Part shown: positions 35,991 through 45,335 of the stretch, piece by piece | Numbering within the stretch: position 1 is the first letter of the stretch | Layout of the letters: each line of letters opens with the position of its first letter | Notes under the pieces: model-generated | Database searches by the model: none | Told to the model about the DNA's origin: nothing | What the model saw: only the letters and a program-made list of their open reading frames with translations | Assembly: GCA_947503925.1 (NCBI GenBank) | Contig: CANNFQ010000002.1 | Location: 124,001-188,000, forward strand | Length of the DNA stretch: 64,000 nt | From: an uncultured Paracoccaceae bacterium | Lineage (GTDB): Bacteria; Pseudomonadota; Alphaproteobacteria; Rhodobacterales; Rhodobacteraceae | Direction of reading: 5' to 3' | Program-made: the position numbers and the translations under genes

Positions 35991-36581
35991 ATGGGCCGAC
36001 CGCGCGCACCACTGCGCAAGCGACTGACGCAAAACCAGCGTTTTGCGATCGTGCGCAAGCGTGCCGAAGGGGTGCCGATTGAGGATCTGGCCCGCGAATT
36101 CGGCGTCACGACCCGCAGCATTTTCTACACCTTGAAGGCCGATCAAAGCCGCAAGCTTGATGCGCGCGTGCGCTCCGAGCTGGTGAATGTCCGGCTCACA
36201 CCGAACGAGCTTTCGAGCTTCGATGCGGTGCTGACGCGGCATGATATTGGCAATCGCGCCGAAGGGCTCCGTCGGCTGATCCATGCCTCAAACGATCTCT
36301 TTGTTCCCGACGATGAGCTGGCGAACCAAATGCAGGGGCTGTCGGCCTCGCTCAATCGGACGGGCAACAACATCAACCAGATCGCGCAGCGTCTGAACGA
36401 GGCAAAGCGCCAGGGCAAGACGCCGCCCTATGGCAATTCTGCCCATAGCCAGGTCCGCGCCTTGGCCGGACTGATCTTCGATATCGCGGACCAGGTTCAG
36501 GATATGGCGCAGCGCCGCCGCAGCGCGCTGTCTGGCGAGATTGCGCGCGTACTGGGAGGCTTTGCTGATGGCCCGGAATAG
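35991..36581 (+). CDS. mobC: MobC-like relaxosome accessory protein
   Basis: 196 residues. An N-terminal helix-turn-helix (IEDLAREFGVTTRSIFYTLK) is followed by a ribbon-helix-helix-like part (VRLTPNELSSFDAVLTRHDI) and a MobC signature LSASLNRTGNNINQIAQRLN. MobC proteins bind oriT and help the relaxase melt and nick it. It overlaps the relaxase gene by 14 bases and sits immediately downstream of the candidate oriT. Confidence 0.88.
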   Translation: MGRPRAPLRKRLTQNQRFAIVRKRAEGVPIEDLAREFGVTTRSIFYTLKADQSRKLDARVRSELVNVRLTPNELSSFDAVLTRHDIGNRAEGLRRLIHASNDLFVPDDELANQMQGLSASLNRTGNNINQIAQRLNEAKRQGKTPPYGNSAHSQVRALAGLIFDIADQVQDMAQRRRSALSGEIARVLGGFADGPE

Positions 36582-38376
36582 CGCCGTTGCCGCCGCGCAA
36601 GAGGCCTTCTTTGATCGCGACTGGAGCCGCATTCGCGGCAGCGTTCCGCGTACCCGTGCCAAGCAAATGGCCCGCGCGGCCATGGGGCATTCACCTGCGA
36701 TCTTCAAAGCCATTCGCGAGGGCGGCACGCACAATAAAACGCAGCTGCGCAACCAGCTGGAATACCTGACCACCAAGTCGAGCTTCATTATCGACAGCCG
36801 TGGAACATATGACGGCCAAAGCGTTCTGTCAGCCAAAGAGATTGAGCAGGTCACGCGCCGGTTTTCAGCGCAATGGAATGAGGGGTTCCATCCCAAGCTG
36901 GGACATACCTCGCACCTCTTGTTGGCCTTCCCAATTGGTACACGCGGAGAGGATGTCGCCGAGATCACGCGCGAGATCTGCGAGCGGTTCTTTCAGGGCG
37001 AAGGCAGCCACTTTGACTACATCGCCGCCGTGCATGAGGACCGGGATCACCCGCACGCCCACATCGTTCTGAACCGGCGCAGCAAGGATGGGGAGTTCTT
37101 CTTTCTGAAGGAGGGGCACCATTTCAACTACGACAGTTTTCGCGAGGCGATGGTGGAGGTGTCGGACCGCTATGGGCTGCGGCTTGAGGCGACGCGAAAG
37201 CTCGAGCGTGGCATCACGACGAAGAGGCCAAGCGATGCAGATCAGCGCCGCGCAGAAGCCAAGGGCGAGAAGCTAACCGAGCGCGAGCGCGTAGCGCCAC
37301 AGCTTGACCGTGCCTTGGCCGAAGTGGCGCAGAACGCGCGGCTCTATCGTGGCTTGGCCGCCGAGGCCTCGCGCGAGAACCAACATGACATTGCAGCTGC
37401 CTTGGACAAGGCCGCGATGCTTTTGGCGCAGCGTAAACCGATTGAAGCAGATGGAAAGGTATATGGCATGGCCGAAGAACAACATTCCTTTGATGAGGTC
37501 GTGGATGCCTTTCACGACAAGATCGACCAAGCTGAACGCATTGTGGCGGACGCGCCTGTAGAGCGGCGCGCGGCGCTCGAACATGAGCTGAACGACATCT
37601 ATCGCTCACTGTCACATCTGAGCCCAATGGGAACGCAGTCCCACACCTTGCTCGAAGATGCGTCCAAGAGTGGGATCTATTCGGCCGCGAATATACGGGC
37701 CGAGGCCCAAGGAGCTTTGCAGGCTCCAGCTCTGGCAGAACGTCTTCAGCAGGCTTTGAAAGGCACCGGCATTGACGCGCAAGAGGTGACACGTCGTTTC
37801 GAAATCGGCGCGGGCAATGCCGCGCTGGAGCGGCAATGGCTTGGACAGGATTTGAAGGCGATTGCCGACAAGGAAGGCTTTGACCTGTCGCGCGCCGATG
37901 AACTTGAAAATGCGATCGACCGTCTCGACCTGGTACACAGTGATCTGGGTCGTTTGTTGGCCGATGCTGAAGTTCTCAAAGACAGCGGGGCGGTAGAGGC
38001 CGACCGGCCGGAAACCATAGTCGACAGGTTGCCGCCGACCACCGCTGATATCCTGAGCCGTATGAGGGACGACCCAACCGCAGATCCATTCCGCAGCGAT
38101 CTGGAGCGCGAGACCTTGAGGGCCGAACTGGAGGATCTGGCCGGTGAAGAAAACACCCCGGACTTGGCAATTGGCGATGAGACTGCGCTGGAGGAACATA
38201 TCGAAGACCGCCTGGACCGGCTCTATGCTGCCAAGGCCTATCTGCAGAGCGATGCCGCTCTGGCGAACAGTGTTGCGATGGAGCATGTCCTAGACGAAAT
38301 CGCCAATGAAGAAATTGATGTTCAACGCGAGCGGCATGTCGATGCCGATGGCGAAAAGGGTGTGACGCATGGGTAA
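36568..38376 (+). CDS. Relaxase, MOBP/VirD2-like
   Basis: About 602 residues from the ATG at 36568, which follows GGGAGG; an upstream in-frame start at 36541 is less likely. The N-terminal ~270 residues form the relaxase domain: a tyrosine in NQLEYLTTKSSFI (motif I region) and the metal-binding histidine triad motif VHEDRDHPHAHIVLNRR. It should nick one strand at oriT and carry it through the channel. The long C-terminal part is helical with charged repeats and probably mediates transfer contacts. It overlaps virD4 by eight bases. Confidence 0.9.
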   Translation: MARNSAVAAAQEAFFDRDWSRIRGSVPRTRAKQMARAAMGHSPAIFKAIREGGTHNKTQLRNQLEYLTTKSSFIIDSRGTYDGQSVLSAKEIEQVTRRFSAQWNEGFHPKLGHTSHLLLAFPIGTRGEDVAEITREICERFFQGEGSHFDYIAAVHEDRDHPHAHIVLNRRSKDGEFFFLKEGHHFNYDSFREAMVEVSDRYGLRLEATRKLERGITTKRPSDADQRRAEAKGEKLTERERVAPQLDRALAEVAQNARLYRGLAAEASRENQHDIAAALDKAAMLLAQRKPIEADGKVYGMAEEQHSFDEVVDAFHDKIDQAERIVADAPVERRAALEHELNDIYRSLSHLSPMGTQSHTLLEDASKSGIYSAANIRAEAQGALQAPALAERLQQALKGTGIDAQEVTRRFEIGAGNAALERQWLGQDLKAIADKEGFDLSRADELENAIDRLDLVHSDLGRLLADAEVLKDSGAVEADRPETIVDRLPPTTADILSRMRDDPTADPFRSDLERETLRAELEDLAGEENTPDLAIGDETALEEHIEDRLDRLYAAKAYLQSDAALANSVAMEHVLDEIANEEIDVQRERHVDADGEKGVTHG

Positions 38377-40261
38377 GACGCGGATCGCACTCAGCGTCAT
38401 GAGCTTTGCTCTTCTCGGCGCTGTGTTGGGCTATGTTCTGGCGTCGGCCTTTCTGACATTCCGCTGGTTTGGGGTCGGGGCGGATATCGATTTCCTGATG
38501 TTGGCGCGCAGCTATAAGGTTCTCCGAATGACCCATCCGGCCGATATGCAGATTGTTCACTTGATCGTGGGGATCAGCGCCGGCGCCAGTGTATTGCTCA
38601 GCACTGTGCTGATGAACGACGCGCTTACCAAGTTCGGTGAGACCCACTGGCAGCATATTGCCGAGATGAAGCGGAACGGCTTTTTTGGCAAGCCGGGCCA
38701 TGGGTTTGTTCTTGGCAAAATGGGTAAGCCCAGAAGCCGCAAAGCCTTCGTGATGTCCAAGGTATTCCCCCATGCCCTGATCGTCGCCCCAACCGGGCGC
38801 GGTAAGACCACGGGGTTCGTCATTCCGAACCTTCTGACCTATCAGGGCAGTGCCGTGGTGCTGGACGTGAAGGGCGAAAACTTCAATGCAACATCGCGCC
38901 ACAGGGCAGCGCAGGGCGACAAGGTTTTTCGGTTCGCGCCCACTGATTGGAAGGACGGCCGCTCGCATCGCTACAATCCCTTGCTGCGAATATCGGCGCT
39001 GGAAAACGTCGACCGCCAGCAGATGGAACTGCAACTCTTGGCTTCGTTGTTCCTGCAAGCAGATAACGACCGCGTCCAAGGGCTCCTCGATGGCGGGATT
39101 GACCTATTTGTGGCTGCGGGACTTTTGGCGTTCGAGCGCAAGCGGCCAACTTTGGGAGAGATCTACCGGATCACAGCGTCAGGCGGCGACAAGCAAAAGG
39201 AATATCGTCGCCGCGCCGATGAAGTGGTCAATCCAGCCGCCAAGCTGATCTTCATGCGCATGGCCTCGACCAACAACGACACGCTAACGTCCTACCTGTC
39301 GCTCTTGATGACATCTGGCCTCAAGCAGTGGTCAAACCCAGCGATCGACCGTGCGACCGCAACGTCAGACTTCGATTTTCGCGACATCCGAAAGACGCCG
39401 TTTTCCGTCTACCTGGTGGTCGAACCGCTGATGGTGAAACCGCTCGCGCCGCTGATCCGCTTGTTCTTCTCGGACTTGCTGACATCGCTGCAGGACCATG
39501 AACCCGGCAAAGACGAACCCTGGCCGGTGATGATCATGCTCGATGAGTTCAATCGCCTGGGCAAAATGCCAATCGTTCTGGATAGCATCGAAACCCTGCG
39601 GTCATACCGGGCGAACCTCGCGATCGTCACACAGACAATCCCGGCCTTGGACGAAATCTACGGCGAAAATGCCCGGCGTGCCCTGCAGGGCAACGCGGGA
39701 ATCAAGCTCTATCTGACCCCCTCAGATGAAAAGACCATCGAAGAGCTCAGCAAAGCCGTCGGAAAAACCACAAAGCGCGTTGTGACCCGTTCGCGCTCGG
39801 TCGGCCGCAACCCATTCGCCGGGCGCAGCATGTCTGAACGAACGGAAGAAACCGCGTTGCTGCCAGAGGATGAGGCGCGGCGCATGGATCTTGATGACAT
39901 CGTTCTTGTGGTCGACGCGCAAATGCCCGTCCGCGCCAAGCGGATCAAATACTATGACGATCGCTTCTTTAAGCAGATATTCGACAAGCAGACCGGCGAA
40001 TTGCCTTACCCCTCAGCCGGGGACCAGATGCGCGGGCTGCAAGGGCAGATCAAGGCGCTGGAGGAGAAAATAGGGGCGCTGGAAGTGCCAAATGCGGCTT
40101 CTGATGATGGAACTGAAGGTGGAGGGAAACGGCGCGAAGAGATTGATGATTTGGCTTGCGTAGAGCGGGGGGTGACGCCCGGCGATCAGCCCAGTTTAGG
40201 AGAGTATCGGGAAGGAACTGAACGTGTGAACAGATTTATGGAAGAGGCGGCTAAACGATGA
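38369..40261 (+). CDS. virD4: Type IV coupling protein VirD4/TraG
   Basis: 630 residues. Two N-terminal transmembrane helices (SFALLGAVLGYVLASAFLTF; LIVGISAGASVLLSTVLM) precede the ATPase domain with Walker A IVAPTGRGKTTGFVIPN (near residue 142) and Walker B MIMLDEFNRLGK. It links the relaxosome to the secretion channel. The tail after about residue 560 is acidic and disordered-looking. It is the last gene of the mobC-relaxase-virD4 operon. Confidence 0.95.
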   Translation: MGKTRIALSVMSFALLGAVLGYVLASAFLTFRWFGVGADIDFLMLARSYKVLRMTHPADMQIVHLIVGISAGASVLLSTVLMNDALTKFGETHWQHIAEMKRNGFFGKPGHGFVLGKMGKPRSRKAFVMSKVFPHALIVAPTGRGKTTGFVIPNLLTYQGSAVVLDVKGENFNATSRHRAAQGDKVFRFAPTDWKDGRSHRYNPLLRISALENVDRQQMELQLLASLFLQADNDRVQGLLDGGIDLFVAAGLLAFERKRPTLGEIYRITASGGDKQKEYRRRADEVVNPAAKLIFMRMASTNNDTLTSYLSLLMTSGLKQWSNPAIDRATATSDFDFRDIRKTPFSVYLVVEPLMVKPLAPLIRLFFSDLLTSLQDHEPGKDEPWPVMIMLDEFNRLGKMPIVLDSIETLRSYRANLAIVTQTIPALDEIYGENARRALQGNAGIKLYLTPSDEKTIEELSKAVGKTTKRVVTRSRSVGRNPFAGRSMSERTEETALLPEDEARRMDLDDIVLVVDAQMPVRAKRIKYYDDRFFKQIFDKQTGELPYPSAGDQMRGLQGQIKALEEKIGALEVPNAASDDGTEGGGKRREEIDDLACVERGVTPGDQPSLGEYREGTERVNRFMEEAAKR

Positions 40262-40454
40262 TTAACGCATTGCGGGGAATCATAGTGCTGCTGTGCTGAG
40301 CGGTAACCGAAAACTGTGCTAGCGAGTTCAAACCGCGAAAGTGGACATCGCTGTTAAACGAAGCGTGTCCAAAATTTGCTTCCGTTCCGGTCGCTTCCAG
40401 CGGCATGAAAGGACGAGGCTGGAACTTGCTCTGGGCAAGCCGCCAGCCACATAA

Positions 40455-40475
40455 AGCAAGAAGCTTGCTCTATTT
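40455..40475 (+). terminator. Possible terminator after virD4
   Basis: AGCAAG-AAG-CTTGCT (40455-40469) is followed by CTATTTT. The stem is short, and the site lies about 190 bases after the virD4 stop, so this is tentative. The rest of 40262-40546 holds no gene. Confidence 0.35.
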
Positions 40476-40546
40476 TGTGTTGTGTTCTTGATGTGAATTC
40501 GGGACGCTGAGACGGATTAAAAGATTTTAAGAAAGAAGCAAAGAAT

Positions 40547-41356
40547 TTGTCAGCACCTGATCATATCGCTTGGCTCCATAATACCGGCGAAACTGTTGAG
40601 ACGGCAGATGGCCGCGAAGTTGAAATCTGGGCCTTGCAGCACGCCGATAACCCATCGATCCTCTCGAATTGGGCGACCCATTACCGAAACCATTACTGCC
40701 GCGATGAAGATCTGCCGGATCTGGTTGCGGATACGGGACAATCGAACGCCGACTTTCTGACCTTTATTAAATTTCCGGACGCGGCAGCGGCCCCTGGACC
40801 CAGTACGCGGGCGGGTGATTTCGGTGAAATCCTGGTGGCCGATTTTATCGAATACGTCCTGGGATATTGGTGTCCTCGGCATGGTCGATTTGAGGATCGC
40901 GAAAATCGCAATGTGCCTTCCAACGGCACAGACGTGATCGGGTTCAGCTTGATGAAAGACGAGCCAAGCCCCGACGACGAATTGCTGGTTATTGAGTCGA
41001 AAGCCGGATTGCGGCCAACGGCAATCAATCGCCTACAACAGGCGATCAATGATTCCAGCAAGGACCTTGTCCGTGAAGCGATGTCATTGAGCGCCATCAA
41101 ACAGAGACTACTCAAGATTAACCGCGATGATGCCTTGAAGGTTGGGCGTTTTCAGAACCAGGCTGACAAGCCGTTCAAGCGAACCAATGCCGCAGTTGCT
41201 GTGCTGGACAACGAGATATTCAACGATATGGCGCTTGACGAGTCAGACGCATCGGAACACCCGAACGGGGACAATCTCCGGCTCATTGTCATTCGAGGAA
41301 CATCGATGATGGACCTCGTACACGCACTTTATGCGAGGGCTGCAAATGAGGCCTGA
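40547..41356 (+). CDS. hamA: HamA-like (DUF1837) nuclease effector of a Hachiman-type system
   Basis: 269 residues from a TTG start. The central core RAGDFGEILVADFIEYVLG (GE at 93-94), NRNVPSNGTDVIGF (D129) and LLVIESKAGL (E150, K152) gives the spaced G-E...D...ExK pattern of DUF1837 nucleases. In Hachiman and AbpAB systems a DUF1837 protein is paired with an SF2 helicase, exactly the next gene here, overlapping by 11 bases. HamA degrades DNA when released by HamB. Family assignment is from the layout and motifs; the N-terminal ~80 residues are not diagnostic. Confidence 0.7.
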   Translation: MSAPDHIAWLHNTGETVETADGREVEIWALQHADNPSILSNWATHYRNHYCRDEDLPDLVADTGQSNADFLTFIKFPDAAAAPGPSTRAGDFGEILVADFIEYVLGYWCPRHGRFEDRENRNVPSNGTDVIGFSLMKDEPSPDDELLVIESKAGLRPTAINRLQQAINDSSKDLVREAMSLSAIKQRLLKINRDDALKVGRFQNQADKPFKRTNAAVAVLDNEIFNDMALDESDASEHPNGDNLRLIVIRGTSMMDLVHALYARAANEA

Positions 41357-44300
41357 GCGGGAATCGCGGCTAATCCTTGCCGCCGTTCAAGCGCGCGCGA
41401 AAATGTATGAGTTTCGCGCAGCCGAAGAGGATCATGTCCCGTTCAGGCGAGCGCCAGAGACGCTCTTCCCATTGGCTGTTGGTATTCTGCATGACGCAGC
41501 AGGCGCTATCGCCGATCTTTTTGTCGATCGGTCAGAAGGTCCTGTCATCCCCTCCGCTTGGGAAGAGGATGATGGTTCGATTGCGCAGATGATCCGGTTC
41601 TCGGCCTCGTTCTTTGACGCGTATTTAGAGTCGCGGCTGGATGCCGAACTCACAACCGAGTTCTCGACGCTCTGTGGGGCATCCTATTACCTAGCAGACA
41701 GTGTTGGAAGTGCGGTGGTTGTCGCCCAAAGGTCCGAAGCACCCTCTTTAGAACTAGGGCATGGCCTTTCACGGGTGGCTTGGCATATCCTTCGGGGTGA
41801 CGTCGGTCCCGTCGAGGGGGAAGCCAAACATGCCGAATTCGGCAATCGTCTGCTTACCGCTTTGACTCGGCACTTCAGCCTTGAAATAGACGCCCAAGAG
41901 GAAATCCGCTCTTTGTGTGCTGAATTGCGGGTAAGTGTTTATGATAACGGATCGGCCCGTGAAGTCGTTTACGCGGATATCGTAACGGCACTCTGCGCTC
42001 GCAAGCTGGAGAATGCAGCTCGCACAATTCTGCCACCATCATCGGGCTTGCCGCATGATTTGTGGGCCCAAGCTTTACGTAAGCCGCGCTTCCCCAAAGA
42101 GCTATGGCCAGCTCAGAGAAGGATTGCAGAGGCTGGCCTACTAAAAGGAAACTCTGGCGTCGTGCAGATGCCCACAAGTGCGGGCAAAACGCGCGCGACC
42201 GAGTTGATCATCAGGTCAGTGTTTTTATCGGGGCGCTCGAACTTGGCTGTGATTGTCGCCCCGTTTCGTTCGCTATGTAACGATATTCGTTCCGATATGG
42301 TGGGGGCGTTTGTGGGAGAGGACGTCGCAATCGACGAAGTCTCAGACTCATTTTTGCTCGATGTCGATCTCGCAGGAGTTCTTGCGCAGCGATTGGTTAT
42401 GATCGTGACACCAGAAAAGATGCTCTACATGCTAAGGCGCGCGCCTGAACTTGCGGAGAGAATTGGCCTCATCATCTATGATGAAGGCCACCAGTTCGAA
42501 GGCTTTGCGCGCGGCCCGACCTACGAGCTGCTGCTTTCATCGTTGCGGATGACCTTGCCACGGGAAGCACAGGTGGTCCTGATCTCCGCCGTCATCGGCA
42601 ATGCGCCGGTTATAGCCGAATGGCTTGTCGGAGATGCCAATGCGGTGATCAGCGGTGAGGGTCTACTTCCGACCACCAAAAGCATCGCATTTGCAAGTTG
42701 GCAATTTGAGCGTGGGCTTCTGCAATATGTGAGCCCAGACGATCCTGAACAGCAAGAGTTCTTTGTCCCTCGCGTTGTGACACAAACCAATCTCGCCCTA
42801 AAGCCTGGTGAGCGCGCAGCACGCGTTTTCCCCAAACGGGGCGGTACGGGCGAGAGCGCGGAGGTCGGATTGTATTTGGGGCTGCACTTAGTCGAGCGCG
42901 GCAGTGTGGCGCTGTTCTGTGGAACCAAGGAATCCGTCATTTCACTATGTGGACGGGCAGCAGAGATCTTTGATCGCGGAGTCGCACTATCGCGCCCGCT
43001 TGATGTTTCCAATGTGGCCGAGATCGCGCGTCTCTCGCACCTCGCAAAACTAAACCTCGGCGAGGACCAAGATGTGACCCAAGCGTCAGAATTGGGGATT
43101 CTTGCTCATCACGGCCACACTCCGCAGGGACTGCGTCTCTCAGTCGAACATGCCATGAAGGAAGGGCACGCAAAATTTGTCATCTGCACCTCGACGCTGG
43201 CGCAAGGTGTCAATTTCCCAATTCGGTACCTTATCGTCTCGGCAACCCAGCAGGGCAAGGAGAAGATCAAGGTGCGCGACTTCCACAACCTTATGGGCAG
43301 AGCTGGACGGGCCGGAATGCACACAGAAGGTAGTGTAATTTTTTCGGCACCATCTATTTACGATCAGCGGGGCAATAACGATGGGCGCTGGCGTTGGAAT
43401 TCCACCAAGAACCTCCTCGATCCAACACGTGCTGAACCATCGCGAAGCAGCATCCTGAACTTGTTCGATGATTACGAACAGACCGCCAGGCTCCAGCTCA
43501 CTTTTCAAGTGGGTTGGCTGGACCTTGCTTTTGCAACGCATGCCGACATCGACGCGGCAGTAACCTCGATCAAACAGAGATTTGATTGGGTGGACGTTGA
43601 TAGATTTAAAACTTTTGTCGCCGATCGCGCACGCGCCATTCAGCGCATCGCCGCCTATCTATCGGCTTACGTGGATTTTTCGAGCGACCAAGCAGACGAA
43701 CGGATCGACGAACTAACCCGCAACACTTTGGCATGGCACTTAGCTGACGAAGCCACGCGCGAAAATCTCCTCGAAGTTTTCCACATGACTGGAAGAGCTA
43801 TCAAGCAAGCGGGTGACGATGCGCTTCGCGCTTTGATCAGAAAATCTCCACTTCCACCTGCGGACGTTTTCGCACTCCGTGATTGGACAAACACTAACAT
43901 TCAAACGCTTGTGGATGCCGCAGAACGTGGCGAACTTGTCGATGCAGTCTTTGCGGAGGTCCGTCAATACGTCACCTCAAAAGCCCTTTCCAAGCTCACT
44001 GACCAAAACCAAATCCTGCCCACATTGAAGGCATGGATGGCTGGTGAGTCATTCGACACTATTGGGCAGACGCTACGTGCTGCCAATGTTCGGACTAGCA
44101 ATCGGCATGTTACAGCAAACCATGTAGTAGCCATCTGCGAAGGCGGTTTTGGGTTCGATCTCGCAATGGTCGTGGCATCGATTGCCGACCTCGTTGAACC
44201 TCGAGATCCAGCCCTCCACGAACAGCTGTTGTTACTTCAACGGCAGATAAAGAATGGACTGAGCAACACAACAGCGCTCGCCTTTTATGAAGCTGGTTTC

Positions 44301-44462
44301 AAGGATCGCGCGGTTGCTCAGGCACTGGCAGCCTCATTTGACCGCATTAACGATCGCAATGGTGTCCGGCGTGTTTGTCGCGCTCAACAAGACGAGTTGA
44401 ATGCGGTTCTCGACCCTTTCCCAGCATTTTTCCAAAGTGTGGTAGAAGAACTGCGGCGTTGA
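41346..44462 (+). CDS. hamB: HamB-like Ski2-family helicase
   Basis: About 1038 residues from the ATG at 41346, preceded by GAGGG; an in-frame ATG at 41331 is less well placed. SF2 helicase motifs are all visible: Walker A VQMPTSAGKTRATELI, DExH box IIYDEGHQFEG, motif III LISAVIGNAP, TLAQGVNFP, and motif VI FHNLMGRAGRAGMHTEG. The N-terminal ~260 residues and the helical C-terminal ~350 residues fit Ski2-like defence helicases. With HamA it should sense abnormal DNA and release the nuclease. Confidence 0.75.
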   Translation: MRPERESRLILAAVQARAKMYEFRAAEEDHVPFRRAPETLFPLAVGILHDAAGAIADLFVDRSEGPVIPSAWEEDDGSIAQMIRFSASFFDAYLESRLDAELTTEFSTLCGASYYLADSVGSAVVVAQRSEAPSLELGHGLSRVAWHILRGDVGPVEGEAKHAEFGNRLLTALTRHFSLEIDAQEEIRSLCAELRVSVYDNGSAREVVYADIVTALCARKLENAARTILPPSSGLPHDLWAQALRKPRFPKELWPAQRRIAEAGLLKGNSGVVQMPTSAGKTRATELIIRSVFLSGRSNLAVIVAPFRSLCNDIRSDMVGAFVGEDVAIDEVSDSFLLDVDLAGVLAQRLVMIVTPEKMLYMLRRAPELAERIGLIIYDEGHQFEGFARGPTYELLLSSLRMTLPREAQVVLISAVIGNAPVIAEWLVGDANAVISGEGLLPTTKSIAFASWQFERGLLQYVSPDDPEQQEFFVPRVVTQTNLALKPGERAARVFPKRGGTGESAEVGLYLGLHLVERGSVALFCGTKESVISLCGRAAEIFDRGVALSRPLDVSNVAEIARLSHLAKLNLGEDQDVTQASELGILAHHGHTPQGLRLSVEHAMKEGHAKFVICTSTLAQGVNFPIRYLIVSATQQGKEKIKVRDFHNLMGRAGRAGMHTEGSVIFSAPSIYDQRGNNDGRWRWNSTKNLLDPTRAEPSRSSILNLFDDYEQTARLQLTFQVGWLDLAFATHADIDAAVTSIKQRFDWVDVDRFKTFVADRARAIQRIAAYLSAYVDFSSDQADERIDELTRNTLAWHLADEATRENLLEVFHMTGRAIKQAGDDALRALIRKSPLPPADVFALRDWTNTNIQTLVDAAERGELVDAVFAEVRQYVTSKALSKLTDQNQILPTLKAWMAGESFDTIGQTLRAANVRTSNRHVTANHVVAICEGGFGFDLAMVVASIADLVEPRDPALHEQLLLLQRQIKNGLSNTTALAFYEAGFKDRAVAQALAASFDRINDRNGVRRVCRAQQDELNAVLDPFPAFFQSVVEELRR

Positions 44463-44765
44463 GTGTGGCACGCGAAGCTGAACTGCTGGTTTTGTACTTG
44501 CGGCAGTTGAAGTGCTGCTCCCTCCGCGAATGACGCGGAAGGGCTGCCTGCGGGCATTCACGCTTGAAAAATGGAGATCGTTCAGGGCCTATGGCACTTG
44601 AAATCCGTCTTGTATGAATTTATCGTCAAGCACGAGCTGACGCCCCAGCCTCCCCCCTCCGACGGGAAAGTATTTAGCATGCAGGGTTTGAATTAGAGCT
44701 TTTTCTGTTCGAGCGCACACATAAGGAGGGATTGTGTATTTTTGCTCGCAATAGGAGAAACTCAA
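44463..44765. other. Intergenic region with a hairpin
   Basis: No gene is supported. A hairpin CCGCG-AATGA-CGCGG with extended imperfect stem lies at 44518-44541, shortly after hamB; it has no T run. An imperfect inverted repeat (CGAGC...GCTCG) surrounds a GGAGGG upstream of the next gene. Confidence 0.4.
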
Positions 44766-45227
44766 ATGAACCTATCTGCACCGATCAATGAACTTAAACG
44801 CAAGGCAAAGCTGTTGCGCCGCTCTGAGGATATCCCGCTCAATCAAGCGTATGCGCGTATCGCCAACGAAGAAGGCTATGCGAGCTGGGGGCTCTTAATC
44901 CGCGACTATGAAGCGCAGAAGCCAAAGCTGAGTTTGCAACCTCGGACAGGCTATCAGATCACTTCTCTGCCGGTCGATGATGGCTACCGTAGAGAAGCGA
45001 TAGAGCTGGCCAACAGCACATTTGAAATGGTGATACGTCGGATTGAACCCGATAACCCAGTTGAAACGCGGCGGCTCTGGGATGCGGCAGAGTACGTCGA
45101 TCATCACCATTTAAGCGCTGATATGCTTCCAATTGACAGCGAATACGCCCTGTCTTTGATCGAGGCGTTTCTGGTCCACTACGTAATCGATCTTGCGGTT
45201 CAAGCAGATCGTAAGGCGGATGCTTAA
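44766..45227 (+). CDS. Hypothetical protein with N-terminal helical repeat domain
   Basis: 153 residues from the ATG at 44766, which has GGAGA nine bases upstream. The first ~45 residues (INELKRKAKLLRRSEDIPLN, then YARIANEEGYASWGLLIRDY) resemble a short helical motif found in alphaproteobacterial plasmid and glyoxalase-superfamily proteins. The rest (RRIEPDNPVETRRLWDAAEY, IEAFLVHYVIDLAVQ) is unrecognised. It is convergent with virB6 and is the last gene on the plus strand before the T4SS operon. Confidence 0.6.
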   Translation: MNLSAPINELKRKAKLLRRSEDIPLNQAYARIANEEGYASWGLLIRDYEAQKPKLSLQPRTGYQITSLPVDDGYRREAIELANSTFEMVIRRIEPDNPVETRRLWDAAEYVDHHHLSADMLPIDSEYALSLIEAFLVHYVIDLAVQADRKADA

Positions 45228-45241
45228 GCTATTCCAACCTT

Positions 45242-45275
45242 TTGGCTGGGGGGAACGTCTCCCAGCCAATGTTAC
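45242..45275. terminator. Hairpin between convergent genes
   Basis: TTGGCTGGG (45242-45250) pairs perfectly with CCCAGCCAA (45261-45269), and the inner bases can pair further. It lies between the plus-strand gene ending at 45227 and virB6 on the minus strand, a natural place for a bidirectional terminator. The T run is weak. Confidence 0.5.
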
Positions 45276-45335
45276 CTTTTGGGAAATCTACCTGTCGAAC
45301 CGGATCGTGCGTTGAATGGTGGGGCTCCACCAGTT

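Noticed and set aside
37976-39079. 367-residue minus-strand frame over the relaxase and virD4
   Set aside because: Spans the end of one real gene and the start of another on the opposite strand; shadow composition.
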